Assembly (NCBI RefSeq): GCF_003028575.1
Contig: NZ_PYUD01000002.1
Location: forward strand, 124,001 to 188,000
Reading direction: 5' to 3'
Length of the DNA: 64,000 nt
From: Halomonas urumqiensis
Lineage (GTDB): Bacteria; Pseudomonadota; Gammaproteobacteria; Pseudomonadales; Halomonadaceae
The notes beneath the pieces were generated by a model, which ran no database searches, was not told the origin of the DNA, and saw nothing but the letters and a program-made list of their open reading frames with translations. The position numbers and the translations under genes are program-made. Every line of letters begins with the position of its first letter. Position 1 is the first letter of the stretch. This document shows, one piece after another, positions 37,363-45,727 of this stretch.

Positions 37363-38091
37363 ATGACCGCCAGCCCGCCAGCCACTTTCATTCATCGCGT
37401 CCGGCGTTGCGCCATGGTGGCCGTGCTGACCATGGTGGCTGTGCTGACAATGCCGCTGGCCATCGCGCCCGTCGCCGCCGATGACACCTTGATCGACGAA
37501 GTGCATGCGTTCCTGTATGAACAGGCCAGCGGCCTGGGTGACGAGGTGGTCATCGAGGTCCGCCCGCCTTCCGCGCGGCTGCCCGATTGCGAACACCCCG
37601 AGCCTTTCCTGCCGCGTGCCGGCCAACCACTTGTCGGGCGGATATCGGTGGGTGTGCGCTGCGGGTCGGATGGCCGACAGGTGCGCTACCTTCAGGCCGA
37701 GATCGGCATCATCGGAGGCTACCCCGTGGCGGCGCGTGACATCGCCGCGGGCAGCGTGATCGACGCCGGGATGCTCGAGACCCGCCACGGCGACCTCGCA
37801 CGCCTTCCCCGCCAGGCCGTCGTGGATTCGCAGCGAATCATCGGCCAGGTGGCGCAACGCCCGCTGGCAGCTGGCTCGACCCTGGAGGAACATCAACTTG
37901 CTGCCAGGGCACTGGTGGAACGCGGCCAGACGGTCACGGTCGAAGCCCGTGGGTCGAGCTTTCAAGTGACACGTGAAGGCGAGGCCCTGGAGCCGGGAGG
38001 CCAGGGCGAGCGGGTCAGGGTGCGATTCGCCAATCGCCAACTGGTCACCGCGACGGTCGTCGGCGAGGCGAGGCTCGCCGTGGACTTCTGA
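37363..38091 (+). CDS. flgA: P-ring chaperone FlgA
   Basis: Periplasmic chaperone for P-ring assembly. 242 residues from ATG 37363 (MTASPPATFIHR), ending in VRVRFANRQLVTATVVGEARLAVDF. A hydrophobic signal sequence lies near residues 17-37 (cleavage near VAA). The SAF-like domain includes YPVAARDIAAGSVIDAGML. The frame is open to 37204, and a Met nearer the hydrophobic core is also possible. Confidence 0.92.
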   Translation: MTASPPATFIHRVRRCAMVAVLTMVAVLTMPLAIAPVAADDTLIDEVHAFLYEQASGLGDEVVIEVRPPSARLPDCEHPEPFLPRAGQPLVGRISVGVRCGSDGRQVRYLQAEIGIIGGYPVAARDIAAGSVIDAGMLETRHGDLARLPRQAVVDSQRIIGQVAQRPLAAGSTLEEHQLAARALVERGQTVTVEARGSSFQVTREGEALEPGGQGERVRVRFANRQLVTATVVGEARLAVDF

Positions 38092-38110
38092 ATCAGCGCT
38101 GCCGATTTGC

Positions 38111-38137
38111 TAAAGTTATCCCTACGCTGGCCGATAC
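38111..38137 (+). promoter_or_regulatory. FliA (sigma-28) promoter of flgMN
   Basis: TAAAGTTA, 11 bases, GCCGATAC. Near-perfect sigma-28 site, 35 bases upstream of flgM and just after flgA. Confidence 0.85.
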
Positions 38138-38171
38138 TCCGGACAAGCGCACCGGCCATGAGGCAAACATC

Positions 38172-38459
38172 TTGAAGATTGACAACCAGAACCCGCTGAT
38201 CCGCCCCGGTCAGACACAGCAGCGTGACGACGCTCGCAAGGCCCAGGGCGCTGACCAGCCCGCGGGCAAGGATGCTGGCCCAGCGGCGATGACGCATCTG
38301 AGCCAGCGAGCGAGCGATACAGGCCAGGACATCGATACCGCGCGAGTCGCGGAAATTCGCGAAGCGATTCGTGAAGGTCGCCTAGAGATCCACGCCGAGC
38401 GTATCGCCGATGGCCTGATCGACAATGTAAGGGAAATGCTGAGGAAAGACGGCGAATGA
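38172..38459 (+). CDS. flgM: Anti-sigma-28 factor FlgM
   Basis: Holds FliA inactive until exported through the finished hook. 95 residues. The start is TTG, giving MKIDNQNPL, the usual FlgM beginning. GAGG stands 8 bases upstream, and no in-frame ATG fits better. The C-terminal FliA-binding helices are present (VAEIREAIREGRLEIHAERIADGLID). The N-terminus is disordered and Gln/Asp-rich as in the family. Overlaps flgN by 4 bases. Autoregulated through its own FliA promoter. Confidence 0.93.
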   Translation: MKIDNQNPLIRPGQTQQRDDARKAQGADQPAGKDAGPAAMTHLSQRASDTGQDIDTARVAEIREAIREGRLEIHAERIADGLIDNVREMLRKDGE

Positions 38460-38905
38460 GCCTGGCGAGACTGCTTGGTGACCAGAGCGAACGCCTGGCC
38501 GCCCTTGCCACATTGCTCGAGGCGGAGCTTGAGGTGCTGACCGCTGGCCAGATCGATGGCCAGCGCCTCTCGGCAGTGGCCGGGGAAAAGCAGTCGCTGC
38601 TGGAAGAGCTCGAGCGCATGGAAAGTCTGCGCCGCCAGGTACAGCAGCGGCTGGGCTACCCGGCCGGCCACCAGGGTGCACGTGCCGCGGCCATGGATGC
38701 GGGCTGCCTTGCGGCGTGGGAGGCCTGTCTCGACGCCACCGAACGCACCGCCCGGCTCAACGAGCTCGCCGGCCAGATGCTGGACGTTCGCCTGACCCAC
38801 AACCAGCGCATGCTCGATTTCATTTCACAGGTCGCGGAAAAGACCCTCTACGACCCAAGCGGCCGCGCTGGCCGCCAGCCAGGGCGACTCAACGCCTCGG
38901 CCTGA
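38456..38905 (+). CDS. flgN: Flagellar export chaperone FlgN
   Basis: Chaperone for FlgK and FlgL. 149 residues, largely helical, with LLEAELEVLTAGQIDGQRLSAVAGEKQSLLEEL matching the FlgN pattern (short blocks near residues 21-53). ATGA overlap with flgM. Confidence 0.88.
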   Translation: MSLARLLGDQSERLAALATLLEAELEVLTAGQIDGQRLSAVAGEKQSLLEELERMESLRRQVQQRLGYPAGHQGARAAAMDAGCLAAWEACLDATERTARLNELAGQMLDVRLTHNQRMLDFISQVAEKTLYDPSGRAGRQPGRLNASA

Positions 38906-38956
38906 CCGCCCGCAACGGCCACCCCTTCAGTCTCCTTTCCATCCTCTCCTTACCAT

Positions 38957-39054
38957 CCGTTCCGTTCTGTCCGTTCCGTTCTATCCGTTCCGTTCTATCA
39001 AGCCCGGCCCATCTGACCTCATTCCATCTGACCTCATTCCATCTGACCGCATTC
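38957..39054. repeat. Two adjacent tandem-repeat tracts after flgN
   Basis: Three 14-bp units (CCGTTCCGTTCT.T) at 38957-38998. Eleven bases later, three 15-bp units (CATCTGACC.CATTC) at 39010-39054. A partly duplicated 14-bp block follows near 39057-39090. They fill the space between flgN and the convergent GGDEF-EAL gene; no coding function. Confidence 0.8.
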
Positions 39055-39100
39055 CTTCAGGCCCCATGCCTTGAGGCCCATGCCCTGAGGGATTGTCTCT

Positions 39101-40807
39101 TCAGTTATCCTCGCTACGGGCGGCACACCAGGCCGACACGACATCGCCGTCCATGGGCGGGGATACCAGGTTGCCCTGGAAGCGGTCGAACCCCTGCTTG
39201 CGCACTGCCTTCAACTGCGACTCGGTCTCGACCCCCACTACGGTCGCGGCAAGCCCGATGATCTCAAAGCTTCTGGCCAGCGCCTCCAGGGTCAGGTCGG
39301 CGGGCCGCTTGCGCCCCAGCCGGCTGACCAGTTCGCGGCTGATCTTGGCTCGCGTCACCGGCAGGGTGGCGAGCTGGTAGAGATCGAGCGGCGTCACCCC
39401 CAACTCATCCACCACCAGGCTGACATCGAGTTGTACCAAGCGCTTGAGCAGGTGCCCTTGGGATTCACCGACGCGCAGCAGACTCTGCACCTCGATTTCC
39501 AGCGCCAGCCAACCGAGCTCTACGCCCTGCTGGCGCAGGAAATGATCCAGCGGCCTGCCATCGAAGACATCCTGCTCGAGGGTTGGCGCCGCGAGATTCA
39601 CCGACACCCCGAGCAAGGCCAGACGGTCACCCGTTGCCCTCCAGTGCTGGTGCAGCTTGATCACCTGCTCCAGTACCCAGCGGTCGAGCCGAATCAGTTG
39701 CCCCATCTCGGCCGCCACGGGCAGAAAATCGCGGGGGTGAAGCAGCCCTCGACGGGGATGCTGCCACCTGACAAGCGCCTCGAATCCCATGCAGCGAAGC
39801 GTTGCCGGGTCGAGCTGTGGCTGGTAGACGACGCGAAAATGCTGGCTGGGTGCCATCAACGCCTCATGCAGCTGCAGGCGGAAGCTCGCCTGCTCCTCGA
39901 TTTGCCGCCGCAGACGGGTGTCATGGAAGGCATGGTTGGCGGGGCCCGCCTTGCGCGCGTTGGCGAGTGCCGCCTCGGCAAGCCCCAACAACGCATCATG
40001 CTGGTCGCTATCCACGGGATAACGGGCGATGCCGATGGAGGTGGTCAGCAATTGTGGGCGGCTGCCAGCATCGAAGGGGGCGTCCATGGCCTCCTGGAAG
40101 CGCAGTGCAGCCGACTGCAGGCTCTCCGCGGTCACCGGGTGCTCGATCAGCACCCCCCACCTGGCCTGGTCGAGCCGCGCCAGGCTGTCCTCGCCACGAA
40201 AGGTATGGTCGATACGTCGTGACACCTGATGCAACAGGCTCCAGATCGCCGCCGGCCCGAGCCGCTTGCGCAAGGCCTCGATGTCATCCAGTTCGATCAA
40301 CAGCAGAGCCAGTTGCTGGCCGAGGCGGTCGGCGCGCTCCGCGGCATGATAGAGCCGGTCATGGAACAGCCAGGCATTGGCAAGGCCAGTCAGCGCATCC
40401 TGTCCGGCCATCAAGGCATGCTCTTCATCACGCGCCAACAGGGTCAGCAGGCGGGCTTCTGGCTGGCGCAGCGAACTCACCGTCATGAGCAGCGAGCAAG
40501 CGCCATCGGCTATTTCCAGCTCCTGCCACTCCACCGGCGGTATGTCATCCACCTCCTCGTCGATCAGTTCCCTGACCGGCAGATGATCACAGACCTTGCT
40601 TCCACGCAGTGACTCGGCCACCAGGCCGCTGAGCTGGCAGAATCGCCGGTTGGCCACCTCGAAGCAGCCATTTTCGTCGACTACCGCAAGTCCCACCGGG
40701 GCGAACTCGAAGGCCATCGCCGCCCATACTGAGGGGTGCGTCGCCGGGGCGCTGGCACTCCCTGAAGAAGCGGTTCCCTTGGGTGGGCCGGAAGCGTCAA
40801 CAGCCAT
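39101..40807 (-). CDS. Degenerate GGDEF-EAL protein, probably non-enzymatic
   Basis: 568 residues: a PAS-like N-terminus (about 28-120), GGDEF-like (about 130-295) and EAL-like (about 305-565). The cyclase motif is replaced by DQARW (213-217). In the EAL half the EAL tripeptide (343-345) remains, but most other catalytic signatures are lost. ELTE becomes EIEV, DDFGTGYSSL becomes VDELGVTPLDL, and the AEGVET Glu position is changed (VVGVETE). It is therefore likely a c-di-GMP receptor or a protein-interaction module. It sits directly after flgMN, converging on it. Degenerate EAL proteins such as YdiV, which inhibits FlhDC, are a possible analogy. AGGAGA precedes the ATG. Confidence 0.88.
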   Translation of the reverse strand: MAVDASGPPKGTASSGSASAPATHPSVWAAMAFEFAPVGLAVVDENGCFEVANRRFCQLSGLVAESLRGSKVCDHLPVRELIDEEVDDIPPVEWQELEIADGACSLLMTVSSLRQPEARLLTLLARDEEHALMAGQDALTGLANAWLFHDRLYHAAERADRLGQQLALLLIELDDIEALRKRLGPAAIWSLLHQVSRRIDHTFRGEDSLARLDQARWGVLIEHPVTAESLQSAALRFQEAMDAPFDAGSRPQLLTTSIGIARYPVDSDQHDALLGLAEAALANARKAGPANHAFHDTRLRRQIEEQASFRLQLHEALMAPSQHFRVVYQPQLDPATLRCMGFEALVRWQHPRRGLLHPRDFLPVAAEMGQLIRLDRWVLEQVIKLHQHWRATGDRLALLGVSVNLAAPTLEQDVFDGRPLDHFLRQQGVELGWLALEIEVQSLLRVGESQGHLLKRLVQLDVSLVVDELGVTPLDLYQLATLPVTRAKISRELVSRLGRKRPADLTLEALARSFEIIGLAATVVGVETESQLKAVRKQGFDRFQGNLVSPPMDGDVVSAWCAARSEDN

Positions 40808-40924
40808 GGTGTTCTCCTGGGCCAGCTGGCCATTGGCAAGTCAAGGTAATGTCGGCCACCCTAAGAGGAACTTGACACACATCGTGTGCTTTTTGCACGC
40901 TCCCTGACAATATACTCCCCCACA

Positions 40925-40966
40925 CCATATAACCCCCGCAGGCTCGCGCCCGCGGGGGTTATATGG
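40925..40966 (-). terminator. Strong hairpin downstream of ahpF
   Basis: A 15-bp perfect stem (CCATATAACCCCCGC with its complement) and a 12-base loop, about 45 bases after the ahpF stop. No long T-run follows, but the base of the stem is A+T-rich. Likely terminator for ahpCF. Confidence 0.65.
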
Positions 40967-41010
40967 CTAGCAAGGTGATGTAGGAGGCTTGCGGTGAGCT
41001 CAGCCGCCGG

Positions 41011-42567
41011 TCATGAGCGAATCAGGTGATCGAAGGCGCCAAGCGCCGCCTTGGAGCCCTCGCCCATGGCAATGACGATCTGCTTGTAAGGCACCGTGGT
41101 GACATCACCGGCGGCGAAGATACCGGGTATCGAGGTCATGCCGCGTGCATCGGTGATGATCTCGCCACGCTCCGACAGCTCGACCGGCGAGCCCTCGAGC
41201 CACTCGGTGTTGGGTACCAGGCCAATCTGCACGAAGACGCCTTCCAGGTCGACCCAGCGCACCTCGCCGCTGGCCCGTTCCTCGTAGGTCAGCCCATTGA
41301 CGCGGGTACCGTCGCCATTGACCTCGGTGGTGCGGGCGCCCTTGATGACCGTGACATTGGTCAGGCTGGCGAGCTTCTTCTGCAGCACCGCATCGGCGCG
41401 CAACTCGTCCATGAACTCGATCAAGGTGACCTCGGCCACCAGGCCGGCCAAGTCGATGGCCGCCTCGACCCCGGAGTTGCCGCCGCCGATCACCGCGACA
41501 CGCTTGCCCTTGAACAGTGGGCCATCGCAGTGCGGGCAGTAGGCTACGCCCTTGTTGCGGTACTCCGCTTCGCCCGGCACGCCCATCTCGCGCCAGCGCG
41601 CGCCGGTGGCCAGCACCAGGGTGCGGCTCTTGAGGGTGGCGCCGGACTCGAACTCGACCTGGTGCTCAGCGCCTGGGGCTGTGGCCGGCTTCAGCTTGAC
41701 GGCCCGCTGCAGGTTCATGATATCGACGTCGTACTGCTTGACGTGCTCCTCGAGCGCCGCAGCCAGCTTGGGCCCTTCTGTCTCGGGTACCGAGATGAAG
41801 TTTTCGATGGCCATGGTGTCCAGCACCTGGCCGCCGAACCGCTCGGCGGCAACGCCGGTGCGAATGCCCTTGCGCGCGGCATACACCGCCGCCGCGGCTC
41901 CGGCCGGGCCACCGCCGACCACCAGCACGTCAAAGGCCGACTTGTCGTTGAGCTTGGCGGCTTCACGCCTTGCCGCACCGGTATCCACCTTGGCCAGAAT
42001 CTGCTCGAGGCTCATGCGGCCCTGGTCGAAGGGCTCGCCATTCAGGTAGATGCTGGGTACCGACATCACCTGGCGCTGCTCGACCTCGTCCTGGAACAGT
42101 GCGCCGTCGATGGCCACGTGGCGCACATTCGGGTTGAACAGCGCCATCAGGTTCAGCGCCTGCACGACATCCGGGCAGTTCTGGCACGACAGCGAATAGT
42201 AGGTCTCGAAATGCAGCTCGCCTTCGAGGCCACGAATCTGCTCGAGCACCTCGTCGCTGGTCTTCGGCGGATGGCCGCCCACCTGCAGCAGGGCCAGCAC
42301 CAGCGAGGTGAACTCGTGGCCCATGGGGATACCGGCGAAGGCCAGGCCGGTGTCCTCATCGGGGCGGTTGAGTGCGAACGACGGCGTACGGGCATCCTGG
42401 CCGTCGGTGCGCAGGGTGATCTTGTCGCACAGGCCGGCGATCTCGGTCAGCAACCGATGCAATTCCTGCGACTTGGCGCCGTCATCGAGGGACGCGACGA
42501 TCTCGAACGGCTGGGTGACCTTCTGCAGGTAGGCGTTGAGCTGGCTTTTCAGAGTGTCGTCCAACAT
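41011..42567 (-). CDS. ahpF: Alkyl hydroperoxide reductase subunit F
   Basis: NADH:peroxiredoxin reductase that recycles AhpC. 518 residues from [14 protein letters not shown], nearly collinear with E. coli AhpF. N-terminal thioredoxin-like redox centre CQNC, thioredoxin-reductase-like FAD site ([12 protein letters not shown]) and second CPHC centre ([14 protein letters not shown]). The NAD site is [10 protein letters not shown]. The frame is open to 42630, but the chosen start matches the family. Downstream of ahpC, with an attenuating hairpin between. Confidence 0.97.
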   Translation of the reverse strand: MLDDTLKSQLNAYLQKVTQPFEIVASLDDGAKSQELHRLLTEIAGLCDKITLRTDGQDARTPSFALNRPDEDTGLAFAGIPMGHEFTSLVLALLQVGGHPPKTSDEVLEQIRGLEGELHFETYYSLSCQNCPDVVQALNLMALFNPNVRHVAIDGALFQDEVEQRQVMSVPSIYLNGEPFDQGRMSLEQILAKVDTGAARREAAKLNDKSAFDVLVVGGGPAGAAAAVYAARKGIRTGVAAERFGGQVLDTMAIENFISVPETEGPKLAAALEEHVKQYDVDIMNLQRAVKLKPATAPGAEHQVEFESGATLKSRTLVLATGARWREMGVPGEAEYRNKGVAYCPHCDGPLFKGKRVAVIGGGNSGVEAAIDLAGLVAEVTLIEFMDELRADAVLQKKLASLTNVTVIKGARTTEVNGDGTRVNGLTYEERASGEVRWVDLEGVFVQIGLVPNTEWLEGSPVELSERGEIITDARGMTSIPGIFAAGDVTTVPYKQIVIAMGEGSKAALGAFDHLIRS

Positions 42568-42659
42568 GACAGCGGGTTCCTTCATGTTCGGTTTCAGGAT
42601 CACGGGCACCGCGCGATTGCCATGCGGCATCGCCAGGAGGGCGTGATACAGAAAGAAAG

Positions 42660-42681
42660 CCCCGGGCAGGAATGCCCGGGG
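42660..42681 (-). terminator. Attenuator between ahpC and ahpF
   Basis: CCCCGGGCA pairs with TGCCCGGGG around a 4-base loop; on the minus strand CTTTCTTTC follows. It should reduce read-through from ahpC into ahpF, consistent with much higher AhpC demand. Confidence 0.75.
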
Positions 42682-42694
42682 TTGGGACCTTATC

Positions 42695-43258
42695 TTAGAT
42701 CTTGCCGACTAGATCCAGTGAAGGTGCGAGCGTCTCCTCGCCTTCCTTCCACTTGGCCGGACACACTTCGTTGGGGTTGGCACGCACGTACTGGGCGGCC
42801 TTGACCTTGCGCAGCAGCTCTTCGGCGTTGCGGCCGATGTTGCCGGCGTTGATCTCGACGATCTGGATCTTGCCGTCGGGGTCGACCACGAAGGTACCGC
42901 GCTCGGCCAGGCCAGCCTCTTCGATCAGCACGCCGAAGTTGCGCGAGATCTGCAGGGTCGGGTCGGCCAGCATCGGGTACTGCAGCTTGCCGATGGTCTC
43001 GGAGCTGTCATGCCAGGCCTTGTGGGTGAAGTGGGTATCGGTGGAGACACTGTAGATCTCGACGCCCAGCTTCTTGAATTCCTCGTAGTTGTCCGCCAGA
43101 TCACCCAGCTCGGTCGGGCAGACGAAGGTGAAGTCGGCCGGATAGAAGAAGAAGATATTCCACTGGCCCTTCAGGCTTTCTTCGGTGACGTCGATGAACT
43201 CACCGTTGAGGTAGGCAGTGGCTTTGAACGGCTTGACTTCGGTGTTGATCAGGGACAT
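42695..43258 (-). CDS. ahpC: Alkyl hydroperoxide reductase subunit C (peroxiredoxin)
   Basis: Two-Cys peroxiredoxin, exactly the 187 residues usual for enteric-type AhpC. Peroxidatic Cys47 in FTFVCPTE; resolving Cys166 in [14 protein letters not shown] precedes the ATG at 43258. The open frame continues to 43354 but is unlike the family. Reduced by AhpF, encoded next. Confidence 0.97.
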   Translation of the reverse strand: MSLINTEVKPFKATAYLNGEFIDVTEESLKGQWNIFFFYPADFTFVCPTELGDLADNYEEFKKLGVEIYSVSTDTHFTHKAWHDSSETIGKLQYPMLADPTLQISRNFGVLIEEAGLAERGTFVVDPDGKIQIVEINAGNIGRNAEELLRKVKAAQYVRANPNEVCPAKWKEGEETLAPSLDLVGKI

Positions 43259-43339
43259 TCGGTGATGCTCCTTACGACTTTCGTTGAATGGCTGGGACAA
43301 TACGGAGCGCATGGTAGTCCATGGCGCCCGATAGCGTAA

Positions 43340-43376
43340 ATTGAATGGTGCCATGAGGCTGATAATTCAACCCTAT
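43340..43376 (-). promoter_or_regulatory. Candidate OxyR site upstream of ahpCF
   Basis: On the minus strand: ATAG-N7-TTAT-N7-ATGG-N7-CAAT. This fits 13 of 16 positions of the OxyR pattern ATAG-N7-CTAT-N7-ATAG-N7-CTAT with exact spacing. A possible promoter (TTTACG, 18 bases, TACCAT) lies just downstream. AhpCF control by OxyR is standard. Confidence 0.55.
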
Positions 43377-43421
43377 GGAAGCCATGACGCGCCCCTAACC
43401 GACCGGGGAAGCCCTCAGTCG

Positions 43422-44486
43422 TCAGCCTTGATCAACGCGACGCTGGGAGAGAACAGGGAGCAGCCCGGCGCACTCGACCATCGGGTCATCGCAGTTGACC
43501 ACGATATCGGAATGCGCAAGCACGTAGCTCTTGCCGGTGATGGTGTTCTCCACCACCTGGTGGGGGCCTTCCTGGCGGGTGCCGGTGAACTTGCCGATGA
43601 AGCCGGTCTCGCGCAGCGAGATGGTCTCCAGGCGGTCGCCGGGGTTGATTCGCCCCTCGAGGTTCATCAGCGCCAGACGCGCCGAGGTGCCGGTGCCGGT
43701 GGTGCTGCGGCAGATCACCCCGGGGTGCACATAGGTGGTGGAACGCGAGCGATAGAAGTCATCGGCCACCTGCTCCACGGGCCCCATGAAATGCAGGAAC
43801 GGCAGTGGCCCAACATCGCCCAGGGTGTAGTGCGAAAAGCCGCGCTCGGCCTGAATCGCCTCGACGATCTTGTGGGCGCACGCGGCCAGCGCGCGCTCTT
43901 CATCGAGGGTCAACGAGAACCCCAGCTCGGTGGCGTCCACCAGCGCATAGAAGCCGCCGCTGTAGGCCACCGAGTAGGTGACATCACCGATCGTCGGCAC
44001 ATGGATCGTGGCACGATGGGTGTCGATGTAGCTCGGTAACCCCTCGCAGGTGATGCCCTCCACCACGCCGTTCTCGACCCGCGCCTCGATCTTCACCAGT
44101 CCCGCCGGGGCTTCCAGCGTGAAATGCTGGATACCCTCGCGCTTCGGCACGATGCCGGCCTCGAGTACCGCCGTGGCGGTACAGATGGTATTGGAGCCGG
44201 AATAGATCGGGTAACCCATCACTTCCATGATGATATAGCCGGCCGCCGCCGCAGGGTCGGTGGCCGGCACGATCAGGTCTATCGACATCTCCGGGATGCC
44301 GTGGGGCTCGAACAGTAGCAACTTGCGCAGGCCGTCCGCGTCGTCGCGCAGGTACTCCATCTGCGCGCGCACGGTGTCGCCGGGTAGCGGCGAGATGCCA
44401 CCGATGACGATGCGGCTGACATCACCACCGGCGTGGGTATCCATCAGGCGAATGGTCGGCCGATAGGGAATGGGCGACTGACTCAT
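43422..44486 (-). CDS. Proline racemase superfamily protein, catalytic Cys positions Ser/Thr
   Basis: 354 residues from MSQSPIPYRPT (44486). The fold is that of proline racemase / 4-hydroxyproline 2-epimerase / trans-3-hydroxyproline dehydratase: MDTHAGGDVSRIVIGG at the start, YVHPGVICRSTTGTGTSARL later. In characterised members the two catalytic positions are usually Cys/Cys, Ser/Cys or Cys/Thr. Here the first is Ser96 (YSGSNT) and the second Thr263 (STTGTGTS). It may be neither a racemase nor a classic epimerase. An MDR oxidoreductase gene lies upstream on the same strand. The presence of putA elsewhere in the window fits hydroxyproline or proline use but proves nothing. Substrate unknown. 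Confidence 0.85.
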   Translation of the reverse strand: MSQSPIPYRPTIRLMDTHAGGDVSRIVIGGISPLPGDTVRAQMEYLRDDADGLRKLLLFEPHGIPEMSIDLIVPATDPAAAAGYIIMEVMGYPIYSGSNTICTATAVLEAGIVPKREGIQHFTLEAPAGLVKIEARVENGVVEGITCEGLPSYIDTHRATIHVPTIGDVTYSVAYSGGFYALVDATELGFSLTLDEERALAACAHKIVEAIQAERGFSHYTLGDVGPLPFLHFMGPVEQVADDFYRSRSTTYVHPGVICRSTTGTGTSARLALMNLEGRINPGDRLETISLRETGFIGKFTGTRQEGPHQVVENTITGKSYVLAHSDIVVNCDDPMVECAGLLPVLSQRRVDQG

Positions 44487-44507
44487 GAGAGGGTGCTCCG
44501 AAGCGAG

Positions 44508-44550
44508 GGCATGTGTTCTGGAAGGCATGTGTTCCGAGAACATGTGTTTC
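44508..44550. repeat. Three ~16-bp units at the MDR / proline-racemase-family junction
   Basis: GCATGTGTTC recurs with 16-base period (44508, 44524, then a degenerate copy to 44550). The middle also forms TGTTC-CGA-GAACA. Could be a duplication or a repressor site before the racemase-family gene. Confidence 0.6.
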
Positions 44551-45727
44551 ACAGGGCAAACGGCGCGCCATGGGTGTCCCACTGGGCATCCGGCACGATG
44601 ACGATCTTGCCGAGGAAGTTGCTGCCGCGGTTGACGAAGTAGCGCTCCGCCTCATGCAGCTCGGAGAGCTTGAACGCGGCATGCAGTACCGGCTTGAGCT
44701 GGCCGCCGCGTATCCACGCGACGAGCTGCTCCGCTTCCTCGCGTGTGCCGTGGGAGACCCCGAAGATCTGCACCTGGTAGAGATAGACGCGCGTCCACAT
44801 GATCTCGCTGAGGTTGCCGCCACTGGCGCCGGCAATGGAGAGCCGCGGGTAGCTTTGGCGCGACGCCATGTCGACGATCATGGTGTCGATGAAGCGGTCG
44901 GTCATCTCGCCGCCGACCAGGTCCATCACCGCATCGATGGGCTTGCCACCCGTGGCGTCGAGCACACGCTCGACGAAGGTTGGCAGGTCGCCGCGGTCGA
45001 TCACCGCCTCGGCGCCCAGCGCCAACAGGGCATCGGCCTTGTCGAGCTGGCTGACGGCGTAGGGGGTGGCACCCACCACCCGGCACAACTGGATCAACGC
45101 CGTGCCGACCCCGCCACTGGCGCCGGTGACCAGCACCCGCTCCCCGGCCTTGACCCCCGCCGAGGTCATCATGTGGTAAGCGGTCTGGTAGGAGCACATG
45201 CCCATGGCGGCGAGTTCGGCGTCGGCAAGCTCGGGATTCGGCACCTGATGGAACTGCTCCGATGGCACCGCGACATACTCGGCGAAACCGCCATCGGCAC
45301 CGTGGCCGTAGTAGTCAGGGGTCAGGTTGATGTCGCGGCGCGCATCGGCGTAGAGGTTGAAATCGAGCAGCCCCCGCTCGCCGATTCGTGCGGCATCGAC
45401 GCCCTCGCCCACGGCGACCACGCGCCCGGCGACATCGGCGCCCTGAATACGCGGAAAGGTCAGGGTCGGCTCGCCGCCCATGGCGAACGAGGTCACCTCG
45501 CCCTTGTCCTTGGTCGGGTAGAGCCCTTCGCGCGCCTTGCGGTCGGTGTTGTTCTTGGCAGTGGCGGTCACCTGGACAAGCACCTGGCCGGCCTCGGGGC
45601 GCGGGGTCGGCACGTCATCTCGATAAACCAGCTTTTCGACTCCACCATGCCCGGTCAGCAGCATGGCTGACATGGTGGCGGGAACGGATGTGGCGTGAAG
45701 GGGTGCTGCGGGGGATTGGCCAGCCAT
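44549..45727 (-). CDS. Zinc-independent MDR oxidoreductase (quinone reductase-like)
   Basis: 392-residue medium-chain dehydrogenase/reductase. GroES-like N-terminal domain (about residues 20-150) and a Rossmann domain with VTGASGGVGTALIQL near residues 197-211. The zinc-binding GHE pattern of alcohol dehydrogenases is not seen, so quinone/enone reductase-type chemistry is more likely than alcohol oxidation. GAGGAGG stands at ideal spacing before ATG 45727. Upstream of the proline-racemase-family gene on the same strand. Substrate unknown. Confidence 0.87.
   Translation of the reverse strand: MAGQSPAAPLHATSVPATMSAMLLTGHGGVEKLVYRDDVPTPRPEAGQVLVQVTATAKNNTDRKAREGLYPTKDKGEVTSFAMGGEPTLTFPRIQGADVAGRVVAVGEGVDAARIGERGLLDFNLYADARRDINLTPDYYGHGADGGFAEYVAVPSEQFHQVPNPELADAELAAMGMCSYQTAYHMMTSAGVKAGERVLVTGASGGVGTALIQLCRVVGATPYAVSQLDKADALLALGAEAVIDRGDLPTFVERVLDATGGKPIDAVMDLVGGEMTDRFIDTMIVDMASRQSYPRLSIAGASGGNLSEIMWTRVYLYQVQIFGVSHGTREEAEQLVAWIRGGQLKPVLHAAFKLSELHEAERYFVNRGSNFLGKIVIVPDAQWDTHGAPFAL

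Noticed and set aside
38957..39054. Tandem repeats as a CRISPR array
   Set aside because: Units are direct tandem copies of 14-15 bp with no spacers and no cas genes.
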